Origin: an uncultured Porphyromonadaceae bacterium
GTDB taxonomy: Bacteria > Bacteroidota > Bacteroidia > Bacteroidales > Muribaculaceae
Direction of reading: 5' to 3'
DNA length: 5,331 nucleotides
NCBI GenBank assembly: GCA_947178245.1
Contig: CAMWXO010000113.1
Coordinates: 1-5,331 of the forward strand
Notes under the pieces: generated by a model
The model's database searches: none
Told to the model about the DNA's origin: nothing
What the model saw: only the letters and a program-made list of their open reading frames with translations
Position numbers and translations under genes: made by a program
Part shown: positions 1-5,331 of the stretch, piece by piece
Layout of the letters: each line of letters opens with the position of its first letter
How positions within the stretch are numbered: position 1 is the first letter of the stretch

Positions 1-53
1 ATTGTTGGTATTGGTCAATTGCCGTTAAGATTATTTAAGATGCGTCAGCCGTG

Positions 54-1628
54 CTACTTCTTTGGTGATTCCGGGATAATTTCTATCGTATCGGCTACGA
101 ACAGGGGAATTTCCGGGATAATGACGGCTGTGGCATAGGGCTTGCGTATGCGTGAATATTTTTCAATAATGAGTTCAGAAGGTTCCGCTTCAATATTGAT
201 CGCTCCTGCAAGTGTGTAGTGTCCCTTGATAAGTACCCTGCGTTTAGGCTTGCCGCTTTCCGGCATCTTCACTGTCACGTGGAAATGTCCCGGGGCATAT
301 CGCTCCACTTTTTCCGAATCGGGCAGAACGGTGGGTTTAAGTTTTAAAGTTTTCCCTTTCCTGTTGTGTTTGAAATCCTTCATCATCGAATGATGCAGGT
401 CATTATCAAATTGTCCTAAGATATCTTCGTAATATTTCGCGTCAAGCGGGTGTCCGAGAGTCATCACACGAGTTCTGTCATATTCCACGCTTCCGTCGGG
501 TGAGGCAGCGTGAAGGGAGACTATTGCGTCGTATTGTCTCCTTACCTCCCTGATGCCTTGCCACATCACGAGCCAAAGTGCTGCCACCGCGATTAGAAGC
601 AAAACATTTACTGCAGTCCCAAGCCGATGGCGTGGCAGAAGACGCAAGGTCAGAACCGAAGCGAACATATTGACACCAAACCACTGACGGTTGGAAAAAA
701 CGCCTATATATATGTTGAAGCATACAAGCACTATTATTCCGATCCATAGCACAGCGGTAGGAATGCCTTCTTTATTGTCGAATGAGAACGGCGGAAGGTG
801 CCGGTATAGCGCAGCTATATACAGGATGGTTATGATTAGCAGCAGAAGTGCCGGCACTGAATACGCTGTGATGATCCATTGATAGGTGAGTGGTGTCGAG
901 ACAGATTCGAGTCTTGAGAGATTGGCAGGTGAGAGCACGTTGGAAAGTGCGCCTGCGAGATAACCGAGAATCATCCAGCTCCTCCGCCAGTCGAAAAAGT
1001 TATGAATCGTGGCCTGTCGGTTGAAAAACTGACTGATCCACCATATCCCGATTCCCGCTCCTACTCCTACTGAAAGGGCTTCCTGCCAGTTTCCGGCTAT
1101 CACTCCGGCCGCACACATCCACAGGGTTTTCAATAAGCCCGGTTTCCCGGGCCGGAAGAATGCCATGAGCCATGCGAGATTGACCGCCATACCCCATATA
1201 TATCCTATCTGGCATGTAGGCATCATCTTGGTCACGAAACATAGCACTGCAAGACATACCGCCGACACCATTCCTCCGGCATTATCGCGGCGCACACCTC
1301 CTGCTTTGGCGAGGAGCATAGCAAAGAGCGCGTAAACCACGCCGTTGCATACGGCAAATGCCTGCCGGCCTAAGACTGCACAGAACAATTGCACGAGAGC
1401 ATGGGCTATCGTGCGCCCGTTCACATGGAGATAATGCACTCTTTGGGAATCGATGAAATCCGTGAAATTATTGATGAATCCCCACGATTGCCATATCTCG
1501 CCCTGCATTCTGAACTGATAGTCGAGGTCATCGCCGAGCCACAAGACATGGGCCGACATCCACCACACAGCCACGGCCGTCAATGCCGGAGCAAGTATAA
1601 CCGCCGCTTTATTCAGTCTTTTCTTCAT
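54..1628 (-). CDS. Polytopic membrane protein, DUF6056-like (GT-C-type glycosyltransferase-like)
   Basis: This is a complete 524-residue integral membrane protein. Visible hydrophobic segments lie near residues 8-30, 81-108, 120-135, 139-158, 166-200, 217-235, 250-275, 289-310 and 336-357, so about nine or ten membrane passes. After residue 360 comes a soluble tail of about 165 residues, rich in Lys, Glu and beta-type strands. Just after the first membrane segment is an acidic GDDLDY motif (residues 32-37), followed by HYLHVNGR (65-72). An acidic pair in the first extracytoplasmic loop is typical of GT-C glycosyltransferases, and the acidic plus NGR pattern recalls DUF6056 proteins of Bacteroidetes, whose function is unknown. 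Family placement is from memory of motifs, not a search. A role in transferring sugar from a lipid carrier to surface glycan is inference only. The start codon lies inside the 3' end of apbE (20-base overlap), so the two are probably co-transcribed and translationally coupled. The stop is TAG at 54-56. Confidence 0.75.
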   Translation of the reverse strand: MKKRLNKAAVILAPALTAVAVWWMSAHVLWLGDDLDYQFRMQGEIWQSWGFINNFTDFIDSQRVHYLHVNGRTIAHALVQLFCAVLGRQAFAVCNGVVYALFAMLLAKAGGVRRDNAGGMVSAVCLAVLCFVTKMMPTCQIGYIWGMAVNLAWLMAFFRPGKPGLLKTLWMCAAGVIAGNWQEALSVGVGAGIGIWWISQFFNRQATIHNFFDWRRSWMILGYLAGALSNVLSPANLSRLESVSTPLTYQWIITAYSVPALLLLIITILYIAALYRHLPPFSFDNKEGIPTAVLWIGIIVLVCFNIYIGVFSNRQWFGVNMFASVLTLRLLPRHRLGTAVNVLLLIAVAALWLVMWQGIREVRRQYDAIVSLHAASPDGSVEYDRTRVMTLGHPLDAKYYEDILGQFDNDLHHSMMKDFKHNRKGKTLKLKPTVLPDSEKVERYAPGHFHVTVKMPESGKPKRRVLIKGHYTLAGAINIEAEPSELIIEKYSRIRKPYATAVIIPEIPLFVADTIEIIPESPKK

Positions 1629-2649
1629 GGAGGTGTCTGCGCATATTGTCGTTCATCACCAGTTTTCCCGTGTTGAGGATGAATGCTCCGGCCACACCTT
1701 CCTTGTCGAGCATTTCCATTCCCTTTTCCGATCCCATGCCCATGCAGGCCGTGGCGAGCGCGTCGGCGAGTACGCAGGTGGGAGCTATGACTGAAGCGCT
1801 CAGCAGGTCGCTCTCAACCGGATATCCTGTGAGAGGGGAGATGGTGTGTCCGAAAGTTCTGCCGGAATCTTTGTGATAGTTTCTATAGTTTCCCGAAGTG
1901 GCGAGCGCTTCGTCAGATAGTGTCACTATCAGCGGGGTGCTGAATTCCGGCATCTTATCCGTGCCGAAAGTGGCGAGAAGAAACTCTTCGTCGGGGGTCT
2001 CGATTAGGATGCGCCAGTCTGATCCATCCGGATTCTTTCCCCTGCACACCACTTCTCCGCCTATTTCAAACATCAGGTTTCCCACACCCTTGCTTGCCAG
2101 CGCTTCGGCGGCCTTATCCACTCCATAGCCCTTGGCTATGGCCGAGAAATTAAATGTAATGTCCGGATTATCCTTATGAAGAATACTACCCTCGAGCCGT
2201 GTCTTGTGTATTCCCACGGCCGCGAGACGCGAAGCGATTATAGTGCTGTCGGCTTCCGGGGCGCGATTTTTCCCGAACCCCCATGCCTCGACGAGAGGTG
2301 AGACCGTAGGGTCAAACATCCCGCCGCTCAATACGTTCACATACTTGGAAATGACGTAGACATCCGAGAAATGCCGGTCGGCAATGCTGTCGGTGCCGGA
2401 ATTCATGCGAGATACCAGTGACTTTTCGTCGAAGACCGAAAGGCTCGCTCCTACGGCCTCAAGGGAATCCATGCAGGCTGAAATATAGCTTTCCTCACCC
2501 TCATACGTGGCATGCCATACGGTGTTCCATATCATGCCCTGCTCTCTGTGCCATCTGTCGGTGCGGCAGCCGGTCAAGACCGATATGATGGTGACACACG
2601 CGCAGACTATGGGAAGCAGCAGTCGATAGTTATTTCTGTATGGGTGCAT
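1609..2649 (-). CDS. apbE: FAD:protein FMN transferase, ApbE family lipoprotein
   Basis: ApbE enzymes cleave FAD and attach FMN through a phosphoester bond to Ser/Thr of extracytoplasmic flavoproteins such as NqrC or RnfG, using Mg2+. The 346-residue product is the usual family length. Residues 1-28 form a lipoprotein signal peptide: basic N-terminus, hydrophobic core about 9-24, lipobox LTGC with Cys28. It is therefore expected to be membrane-anchored outside the cytoplasm. Family motifs follow in order: SVFDEKSLVSRMN (71-83), FDPTVSPL (112-119) with WGFG (123-126), AIAKGYGVD (170-178), EIGGEV (195-200), TSGNYRNY (251-258), GHTISPLTGYPV (267-278) and the metal-binding ADALAT (295-300). The position usually Asp before the AIAKG block is Asn here, and the N-terminal MGT-like motif reads IWNT; I take both as lineage variation. 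No Nqr or Rnf gene and no clear FMN-acceptor motif is in the window, so its substrate is probably encoded elsewhere. It heads a unit with the downstream membrane protein and has its own promoter. Confidence 0.95.
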   Translation of the reverse strand: MHPYRNNYRLLLPIVCACVTIISVLTGCRTDRWHREQGMIWNTVWHATYEGEESYISACMDSLEAVGASLSVFDEKSLVSRMNSGTDSIADRHFSDVYVISKYVNVLSGGMFDPTVSPLVEAWGFGKNRAPEADSTIIASRLAAVGIHKTRLEGSILHKDNPDITFNFSAIAKGYGVDKAAEALASKGVGNLMFEIGGEVVCRGKNPDGSDWRILIETPDEEFLLATFGTDKMPEFSTPLIVTLSDEALATSGNYRNYHKDSGRTFGHTISPLTGYPVESDLLSASVIAPTCVLADALATACMGMGSEKGMEMLDKEGVAGAFILNTGKLVMNDNMRRHLHEEKTE

Positions 2650-2675
2650 GGCGGGGCGTATTATTTTCTTTCCGC

Positions 2676-2706
2676 CAAAATTACTAAAAAAAATCGAAAT
2701 GGCAAA
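2676..2706 (-). promoter_or_regulatory. Bacteroidetes-type promoter of apbE
   Basis: Read on the minus strand, TTTG (2706-2703) is followed after 19 bases by TAATTTTG (2683-2676). This matches the Bacteroidetes primary sigma factor consensus of TTTG at -33 and TAnnTTTG at -7 with 19-21 base spacing. Transcription would start near 2668-2672, giving a very short leader of about 20 bases before the apbE ATG. No start site has been measured, so this rests on consensus and position. Confidence 0.7.
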
Positions 2707-2712
2707 AGGAGT

Positions 2713-2740
2713 TGAATTTTAATAAAAATTTAAAAATTCA
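2713..2740. repeat. Inverted repeat midway between the divergent promoters
   Basis: TGAATTTT (2713-2720) and AAAATTCA (2733-2740) are perfect 8-base inverted arms with a 12-base A/T spacer. The centre (about 2726.5) falls almost midway between the -33 elements of apbE (2703-2706) and gdhA (2750-2753). The placement would suit an operator serving both promoters, or an A/T-rich upstream element. The low complexity of the region means such a repeat could arise by chance. Confidence 0.35.
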
Positions 2741-2741
2741 G

Positions 2742-2754
2742 GCAAAAAGTTTGC
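2742..2754. promoter_or_regulatory. Short palindrome over the gdhA -33 element
   Basis: GCAAA (2742-2746), AAG, TTTGC (2750-2754) forms a perfect 5-base-arm palindrome whose right arm contains the -33 TTTG of the gdhA promoter. A repressor bound here would block the promoter. The same GGCAAAA string at 2741-2747 also occurs at 2701-2707 over the apbE -33 element, 40 bases away. It is short, and a functional role is speculative. Confidence 0.2.
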
Positions 2755-2781
2755 ATATTTTAAATTTTATGTCTAACTTTG
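2750..2781 (+). promoter_or_regulatory. Bacteroidetes-type promoter of gdhA
   Basis: TTTG (2750-2753) is followed after 20 bases by TAACTTTG (2774-2781), an exact fit to the Bacteroidetes -33/-7 consensus. Transcription should begin near 2786-2790, leaving a leader of about 78 bases before the gdhA ATG at 2866. A/T-rich tracts just upstream (2711-2740) could increase promoter strength, which suits a gene usually highly expressed. Confidence 0.75.
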
Positions 2782-2799
2782 CACTTGAAATTTGAGCGA

Positions 2800-2852
2800 A
2801 TGGATAAAATGCCAGTTTTGGTCAGAATCCGGCTATGAATTTCTTAACATAA
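2800..2852 (+). other. Two overlapping mini-ORFs in the gdhA leader
   Basis: Inside the predicted gdhA leader, an ATG at 2800 opens a 12-codon frame (MDKMPVLVRIRL) ending with TGA at 2836-2838. A second ATG at 2835-2837 overlaps that stop (ATGA) and opens a 5-codon frame (MNFLT) ending with TAA at 2850-2852, 13 bases before the gdhA start. Neither peptide has a run of one amino acid as in classical attenuators, and neither has a clear ribosome-binding site. The arrangement is seen directly; translation or a regulatory role is conjecture. Confidence 0.2.
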
Positions 2853-2865
2853 TAAGGTAAAAAAG

Positions 2866-4203
2866 ATGAAAGCAGCAGAGTTTCTTGCAGAATTGCAGAG
2901 AAGATTTCCCAACGAGCCTGAATATCTGCAGGCAGTGGAGGAAGTGGTAGACTCAATCGAGGATGTCTACAACGAGTATCCCGTATTTGAGGATATCAAC
3001 CTTATCGAGCGTCTTTGCATTCCCGACCGAATCTATACGTTCCGTGTCTCCTGGATCGACGACAAGGGAAAGGTGCGCACGAATATGGGTTATCGTGTGC
3101 AGCACAACAATGCTATCGGCCCGTATAAGGGAGGTATTCGTTTCCACGCTTCGGTGAATCTCTCCATTCTCAAGTTCCTCGCTTTCGAGCAGACATTCAA
3201 GAATTCACTCACCACTCTCGCCATGGGAGGAGCCAAGGGCGGTTCTGACTTCTCGCCGCGAGGCAAGAGCGACATGGAAGTGATGCGCTTCTGCCAGGCC
3301 TTCATGGAGGAGATGACCCGTCATATCGGAGCCAATAAAGACGTGCCCGCCGGCGATATAGGCGTAGGCGGACGTGAGGTCGGTTTCATGTTCGGATGGT
3401 ATAAGAAGATGCAGCGCGAATTCACCGGTACATTTACCGGCAAGGGTCTCGACTTCGGAGGCTCACTCATGCGCCCCGAGGCTACCGGCTACGGCAATGT
3501 ATATTTCCTGCTCAACATGCTGGCTACAAAGAATATCGATATCAAGGGAAAGAAGGTGGCCATCTCCGGTTCGGGCAACGTGGCCCTCTATACTGCCCAG
3601 AAACTTCTCTCGCTCGGCGCGAAGGTGATGTCGCTCAGCGACAGCAACGGCACGGTTCTTTTCCCCGAAGGAATGACTGAAGACCAGTTCGAGCGCGTCT
3701 TCGAACTGAAGACATATCTGCGCGGGCGCATAAGCGAGTTTGCCGCTCAGGAAAACCTTCCCTATCATGCCGGCAAGCGTCCCTGGACTCTGATGAACTA
3801 CGACATAGCCATGCCCTCAGCCACTCAGAATGAGATCAACGGCGAAGAGGCCCGCGCACTCGTAGAGGGTGGCGTGATAGCGGTGAGCGAGGGTGCCAAC
3901 ATGCCCTCCACTCGTGAAGCAGTGGCCGAGTTCCTTAAAGCCCGTATTCTTTATGCTCCCGGCAAGGCTGCCAATGCAGGAGGAGTGTCGGTGTCAGGTC
4001 TTGAGATGGCTCAGAATGCCCAGAAGATGAAATGGACTGCAGAGGAAGTAGACCGCCAGCTCCAGGATATCATGAAGGATATACATGAGCAGTGCGTGAA
4101 ATACGGCACCACCGCCGACGGATTCGTCAATTATGTGAAAGGTGCCAACACCGCGGGCTTCCTTAAGGTGGCCAAGGCCATGCACGCGCAGGGCGTATAT
4201 TGA
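2866..4203 (+). CDS. gdhA: Glutamate dehydrogenase, hexameric small-subunit type, probably NADP(H)-dependent
   Basis: The enzyme interconverts 2-oxoglutarate plus ammonium and glutamate in the cytoplasm, linking nitrogen assimilation to the TCA cycle. The 445-residue product is full length for the hexameric bacterial type. The N-terminal substrate domain carries PYKGGIRFH (86-94, Lys88), Lys112, GGAKGGSDF (121-129, Lys124) and PAGDIGVGGRE (161-171, Asp164), which match the known substrate-binding and catalytic residues. Ser377 in VSVSGLE matches the glutamate-binding serine. The Rossmann domain starts with SGSGNVA (234-240). SDSNGTV (258-264) and Lys282 in FELK resemble NADP-type enzymes such as E. 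coli GdhA, so NADP(H) is likely but not certain; Bacteroides species often have two dehydrogenases with different cofactor use. The A-rich stretch and weak AAGG (2854-2857) before ATG, plus alignment to the family N-terminus, support this start. It ends in tandem TGA TAG stops and has its own promoter. Confidence 0.97.
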   Translation: MKAAEFLAELQRRFPNEPEYLQAVEEVVDSIEDVYNEYPVFEDINLIERLCIPDRIYTFRVSWIDDKGKVRTNMGYRVQHNNAIGPYKGGIRFHASVNLSILKFLAFEQTFKNSLTTLAMGGAKGGSDFSPRGKSDMEVMRFCQAFMEEMTRHIGANKDVPAGDIGVGGREVGFMFGWYKKMQREFTGTFTGKGLDFGGSLMRPEATGYGNVYFLLNMLATKNIDIKGKKVAISGSGNVALYTAQKLLSLGAKVMSLSDSNGTVLFPEGMTEDQFERVFELKTYLRGRISEFAAQENLPYHAGKRPWTLMNYDIAMPSATQNEINGEEARALVEGGVIAVSEGANMPSTREAVAEFLKARILYAPGKAANAGGVSVSGLEMAQNAQKMKWTAEEVDRQLQDIMKDIHEQCVKYGTTADGFVNYVKGANTAGFLKVAKAMHAQGVY

Positions 4204-4205
4204 TA

Positions 4206-4220
4206 GCGAAACAACTTCGC
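4206..4220 (+). terminator. Small hairpin directly after gdhA
   Basis: GCGAA (4206-4210) and TTCGC (4216-4220) form a perfect 5-bp stem with loop ACAAC, beginning at the last base of the second gdhA stop codon. ATTTTG follows seven bases later. The stem is short and the T-run is offset, so it may be only a weak transcription pause or an RNA 3'-end element. Confidence 0.3.
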
Positions 4221-4231
4221 GCGATATTTTG

Positions 4232-4295
4232 TTATATTATTGGCTCCCGTTGCCCTTATGGGTGTCGGGGGCCAATGACTTTTCCAGTAATATAA
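4232..4295 (+). terminator. Large hairpin between gdhA and the DJ-1-family gene; terminator or attenuator candidate
   Basis: ATTGGCTCCCG (4239-4249) pairs with CGGGGGCCAAT (4266-4276): 11 bp with one G-U pair. The loop can fold further (CCC 4253-4255 with GGG 4260-4262, loop TTAT). ACTTTT follows, as in a weak intrinsic terminator. In addition TTATATTATTGG (4232-4243) is complementary, with one G-U pair, to CCAGTAATATAA (4284-4295), so TTGG at 4240-4243 has two competing partners, CCAA (4272-4275) and CCAG (4284-4287). The outer arm ends six bases before the next start codon. It could end gdhA transcripts, control how much reaches the downstream genes, or stabilise the gdhA 3' end. Confidence 0.5.
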
Positions 4296-4301
4296 TGCTT
4301 T

Positions 4302-4892
4302 ATGAAAGATTCATTAGTATTTCTTGCGGACGGTTTTGAAGAAATAGAGGCCATATCCGTGATTGATATCCTGCGTCGTGCCGGTATGCCGGTTGTCACC
4401 GTTTCTATTACAAACTCGCTCCTCGTGAGGGGAGCCCACGGAGTGCAGATCACTGCCGACACCGTATTCGACCCTGCCATAGCGGCTGACACTGAATGGC
4501 TCATACTCCCGGGTGGCCTGCCCGGAGCCACAAATCTCTACAACTTCGCTCCGCTTCATGGTGCAATACGTAATCAGATGGAGTCGAAAGATGGCCGGAT
4601 TGCCGCGATATGCGCGTCGCCGGGCGAAGTGCTCGGAAAGATGGGTGTGCTGAAAGGGGAGGACTTCACCTGCTATCCCGGATTTGAAGGTCTGGCCGAG
4701 GGCGGCAACCACCTTCCTGACCGAGTGGTGGTGTCGGGAAAATTTGTCACTGCCAACGGCCCGTCGAGCGCTACACTCTGGGCGCTTGCGATTGTGAGGG
4801 AGACGCTTGGCAATGCTGCCGCCGATGAGGTGGCCGCAGGAATGCTGCTTTATTCAAAAGCCGCGAATGACTCCGATTTTAATTTCGGCTGA
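4302..4892 (+). CDS. DJ-1/PfpI family protein
   Basis: This is a 196-residue single-domain protein of the DJ-1/ThiJ/PfpI superfamily, probably cytoplasmic since no signal peptide is seen. The N-terminus, LVFLADGFEEIEA (5-17), matches the DJ-1 start, with Glu16 at the position of the conserved Glu18 of human DJ-1. ILPGG (68-72) forms the next conserved strand and turn. AAICASPGEVLG (101-112) is the nucleophile elbow with Cys104 at the position of DJ-1 Cys106. CYPGFE (119-124) has Tyr where human DJ-1 has its third active-site residue, His126; this resembles the bacterial YajL-like branch. Family members are reported to act as redox-sensing chaperones, glyoxalases or deglycases, but the last is disputed, and the sequence does not settle the activity. 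The start is fixed by an in-frame TAA at 4293-4295. It lies 98 bases after gdhA behind a strong hairpin, without a clear promoter of its own, and is closely followed by a YigZ-family gene. Confidence 0.93.
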   Translation: MKDSLVFLADGFEEIEAISVIDILRRAGMPVVTVSITNSLLVRGAHGVQITADTVFDPAIAADTEWLILPGGLPGATNLYNFAPLHGAIRNQMESKDGRIAAICASPGEVLGKMGVLKGEDFTCYPGFEGLAEGGNHLPDRVVVSGKFVTANGPSSATLWALAIVRETLGNAAADEVAAGMLLYSKAANDSDFNFG

Positions 4893-4895
4893 TCC

Positions 4896-5331
4896 ATGCC
4901 GGACATTTATCATACCATACTGAAGGAGGGAACCGCTAAATTCACTGAGAAGAAAAGCCGGTTTCTCTCCTTCGCATATCATGTGGAGTCGGCCGAAGAG
5001 GCCAGGGAGCGCCTGAAAGCGCTCCAGAATGAATATCACGATGCCCGGCACGTCTGCTGGGCTTACGTGATAGGCCCGGAGCGCGACGAATGGCAGGCTA
5101 ACGACAACGGGGAGCCTTCAGGCACAGCCGGCAAGCCTATTCTCGGCCAGATAAACTCTTTGGGTCTTACCGATGTCGCCGTGGGAGTGGTGCGCTATTT
5201 CGGCGGCATCAAGCTCGGCACTCCGGGGCTCATAGCCGCCTACAGGGAGGCTGCTTCGCTCGCCTTGCAGGAGTCGGGAGTAAAGGAGTGCGTGGTGATG
5301 CGGCGGTATTCGTTTACATTCCCATATATGG
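4896..5331 (+). CDS. yigZ: YigZ/IMPACT family protein (UPF0029), 3' end outside window
   Basis: The first 145 residues are present; the family is usually about 200, so roughly the last quarter is missing because the window ends. The N-terminal UPF0029 domain (about residues 17-122) is clear: KKSRF (19-23), DARHVCWAY (49-57), the signature DNGEPSGTAGKP (70-81) and VVRYFGGIKLGTPGL (98-112). Residues from about 137 (RYSFTFPYM) start the C-terminal DUF1949 domain, which has a ferredoxin-like fold in known structures. Eukaryotic IMPACT inhibits the kinase GCN2; the bacterial proteins have been linked to ribosome or RNA binding, but their function is not firmly known. The start is fixed because the DJ-1-family stop TGA (4890-4892) lies in the same frame two codons upstream and no later Met occurs until residue 135. 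The three-base gap indicates co-transcription with the DJ-1-family gene. Confidence 0.95.
   Translation, partial: MPDIYHTILKEGTAKFTEKKSRFLSFAYHVESAEEARERLKALQNEYHDARHVCWAYVIGPERDEWQANDNGEPSGTAGKPILGQINSLGLTDVAVGVVRYFGGIKLGTPGLIAAYREAASLALQESGVKECVVMRRYSFTFPYM

Noticed and set aside
1..53. Possible terminator or gene end downstream of the membrane protein
   Set aside because: Only a 4-bp palindrome (ATTGGTCAAT, 11-20) is present, with no G+C-rich stem or T-run and too little sequence to judge.
1389..1676. 95-codon plus-strand frame across the apbE/membrane-protein junction
   Set aside because: Both underlying minus-strand genes are real, and the frame has low-quality composition with no family resemblance.
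2512..2715. 67-codon plus-strand frame across the apbE start and its promoter
   Set aside because: It is antisense to the ApbE signal peptide region and runs into A/T-rich promoter sequence; no plus-strand promoter or homology is seen.
2802..2830. Hairpins in the gdhA leader (GGAT with ATCC; CCA with TGG)
   Set aside because: The stems are only three to four base pairs, with no sign of a known riboswitch or T-box motif.
3463..3768. 101-codon open frame antisense to gdhA
   Set aside because: It is fully covered by a highly conserved gene on the other strand, with no promoter or recognisable protein features.
4199..4231. Possible promoter for the DJ-1-family gene: ATTG, 21 bases, ATATTTTG
   Set aside because: Both elements deviate from consensus; the -7 box lacks the TA, so it is too weak to annotate, although it would start a transcript right at the large hairpin.
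4314..4712. 132-codon open frame antisense to the DJ-1-family gene
   Set aside because: It lies wholly opposite a clearly conserved gene, resembles no family I know, and is explained by open-frame carry-over in G+C-moderate coding DNA.

Overview
The window looks like an ordinary chromosomal stretch from a Bacteroidales bacterium. The main evidence is two Bacteroidetes-type promoters (a TTTG element about 20 bases before TAnnTTTG), weak or absent Shine-Dalgarno sequences, and protein families typical of that group (a DUF6056-like membrane protein, a lipoprotein ApbE, a hexameric glutamate dehydrogenase). The moderate G+C content of the genes would suit Muribaculaceae, but that is only a guess. 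I see no mobile element, CRISPR array, tRNA or rRNA, and no frameshifted gene.

Left part, minus strand (2649 down to 54): a two-gene unit. apbE, an exported lipoprotein FAD:protein FMN transferase, comes first. Its 3' end overlaps by 20 bases the start of a large polytopic membrane protein that resembles DUF6056/GT-C-type glycosyltransferases. Bases 1-53, downstream of that unit, hold nothing I can identify, including no obvious terminator.

Centre (2650-2865): a 216-base divergent intergenic region, very A+T-rich in its middle. It has one well-formed promoter facing each way, with an 8-bp-arm inverted repeat almost exactly midway between their -33 elements. The gdhA leader (about 78 nt) contains two tiny ORFs that overlap by ATGA; whether they are translated is unknown.

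Right part, plus strand (2866-5331): gdhA encodes a complete hexameric glutamate dehydrogenase (ammonium assimilation or glutamate catabolism) and ends in tandem stop codons. A 98-base gap follows with two hairpins, the second large and with two alternative 3' partners. Then come a DJ-1/PfpI-family protein and, after only three bases and in the same reading frame, a YigZ/IMPACT-family protein that is cut off by the window edge. The last two genes almost certainly form a transcription unit. No clear promoter precedes them, so they may depend on partial readthrough from gdhA.

No gene here is demonstrably part of a new system. The best leads are regulatory: the divergent promoter region, the gdhA leader mini-ORFs, and the structured gdhA/DJ-1 intergenic region. 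The uncharacterised membrane protein is a further lead.
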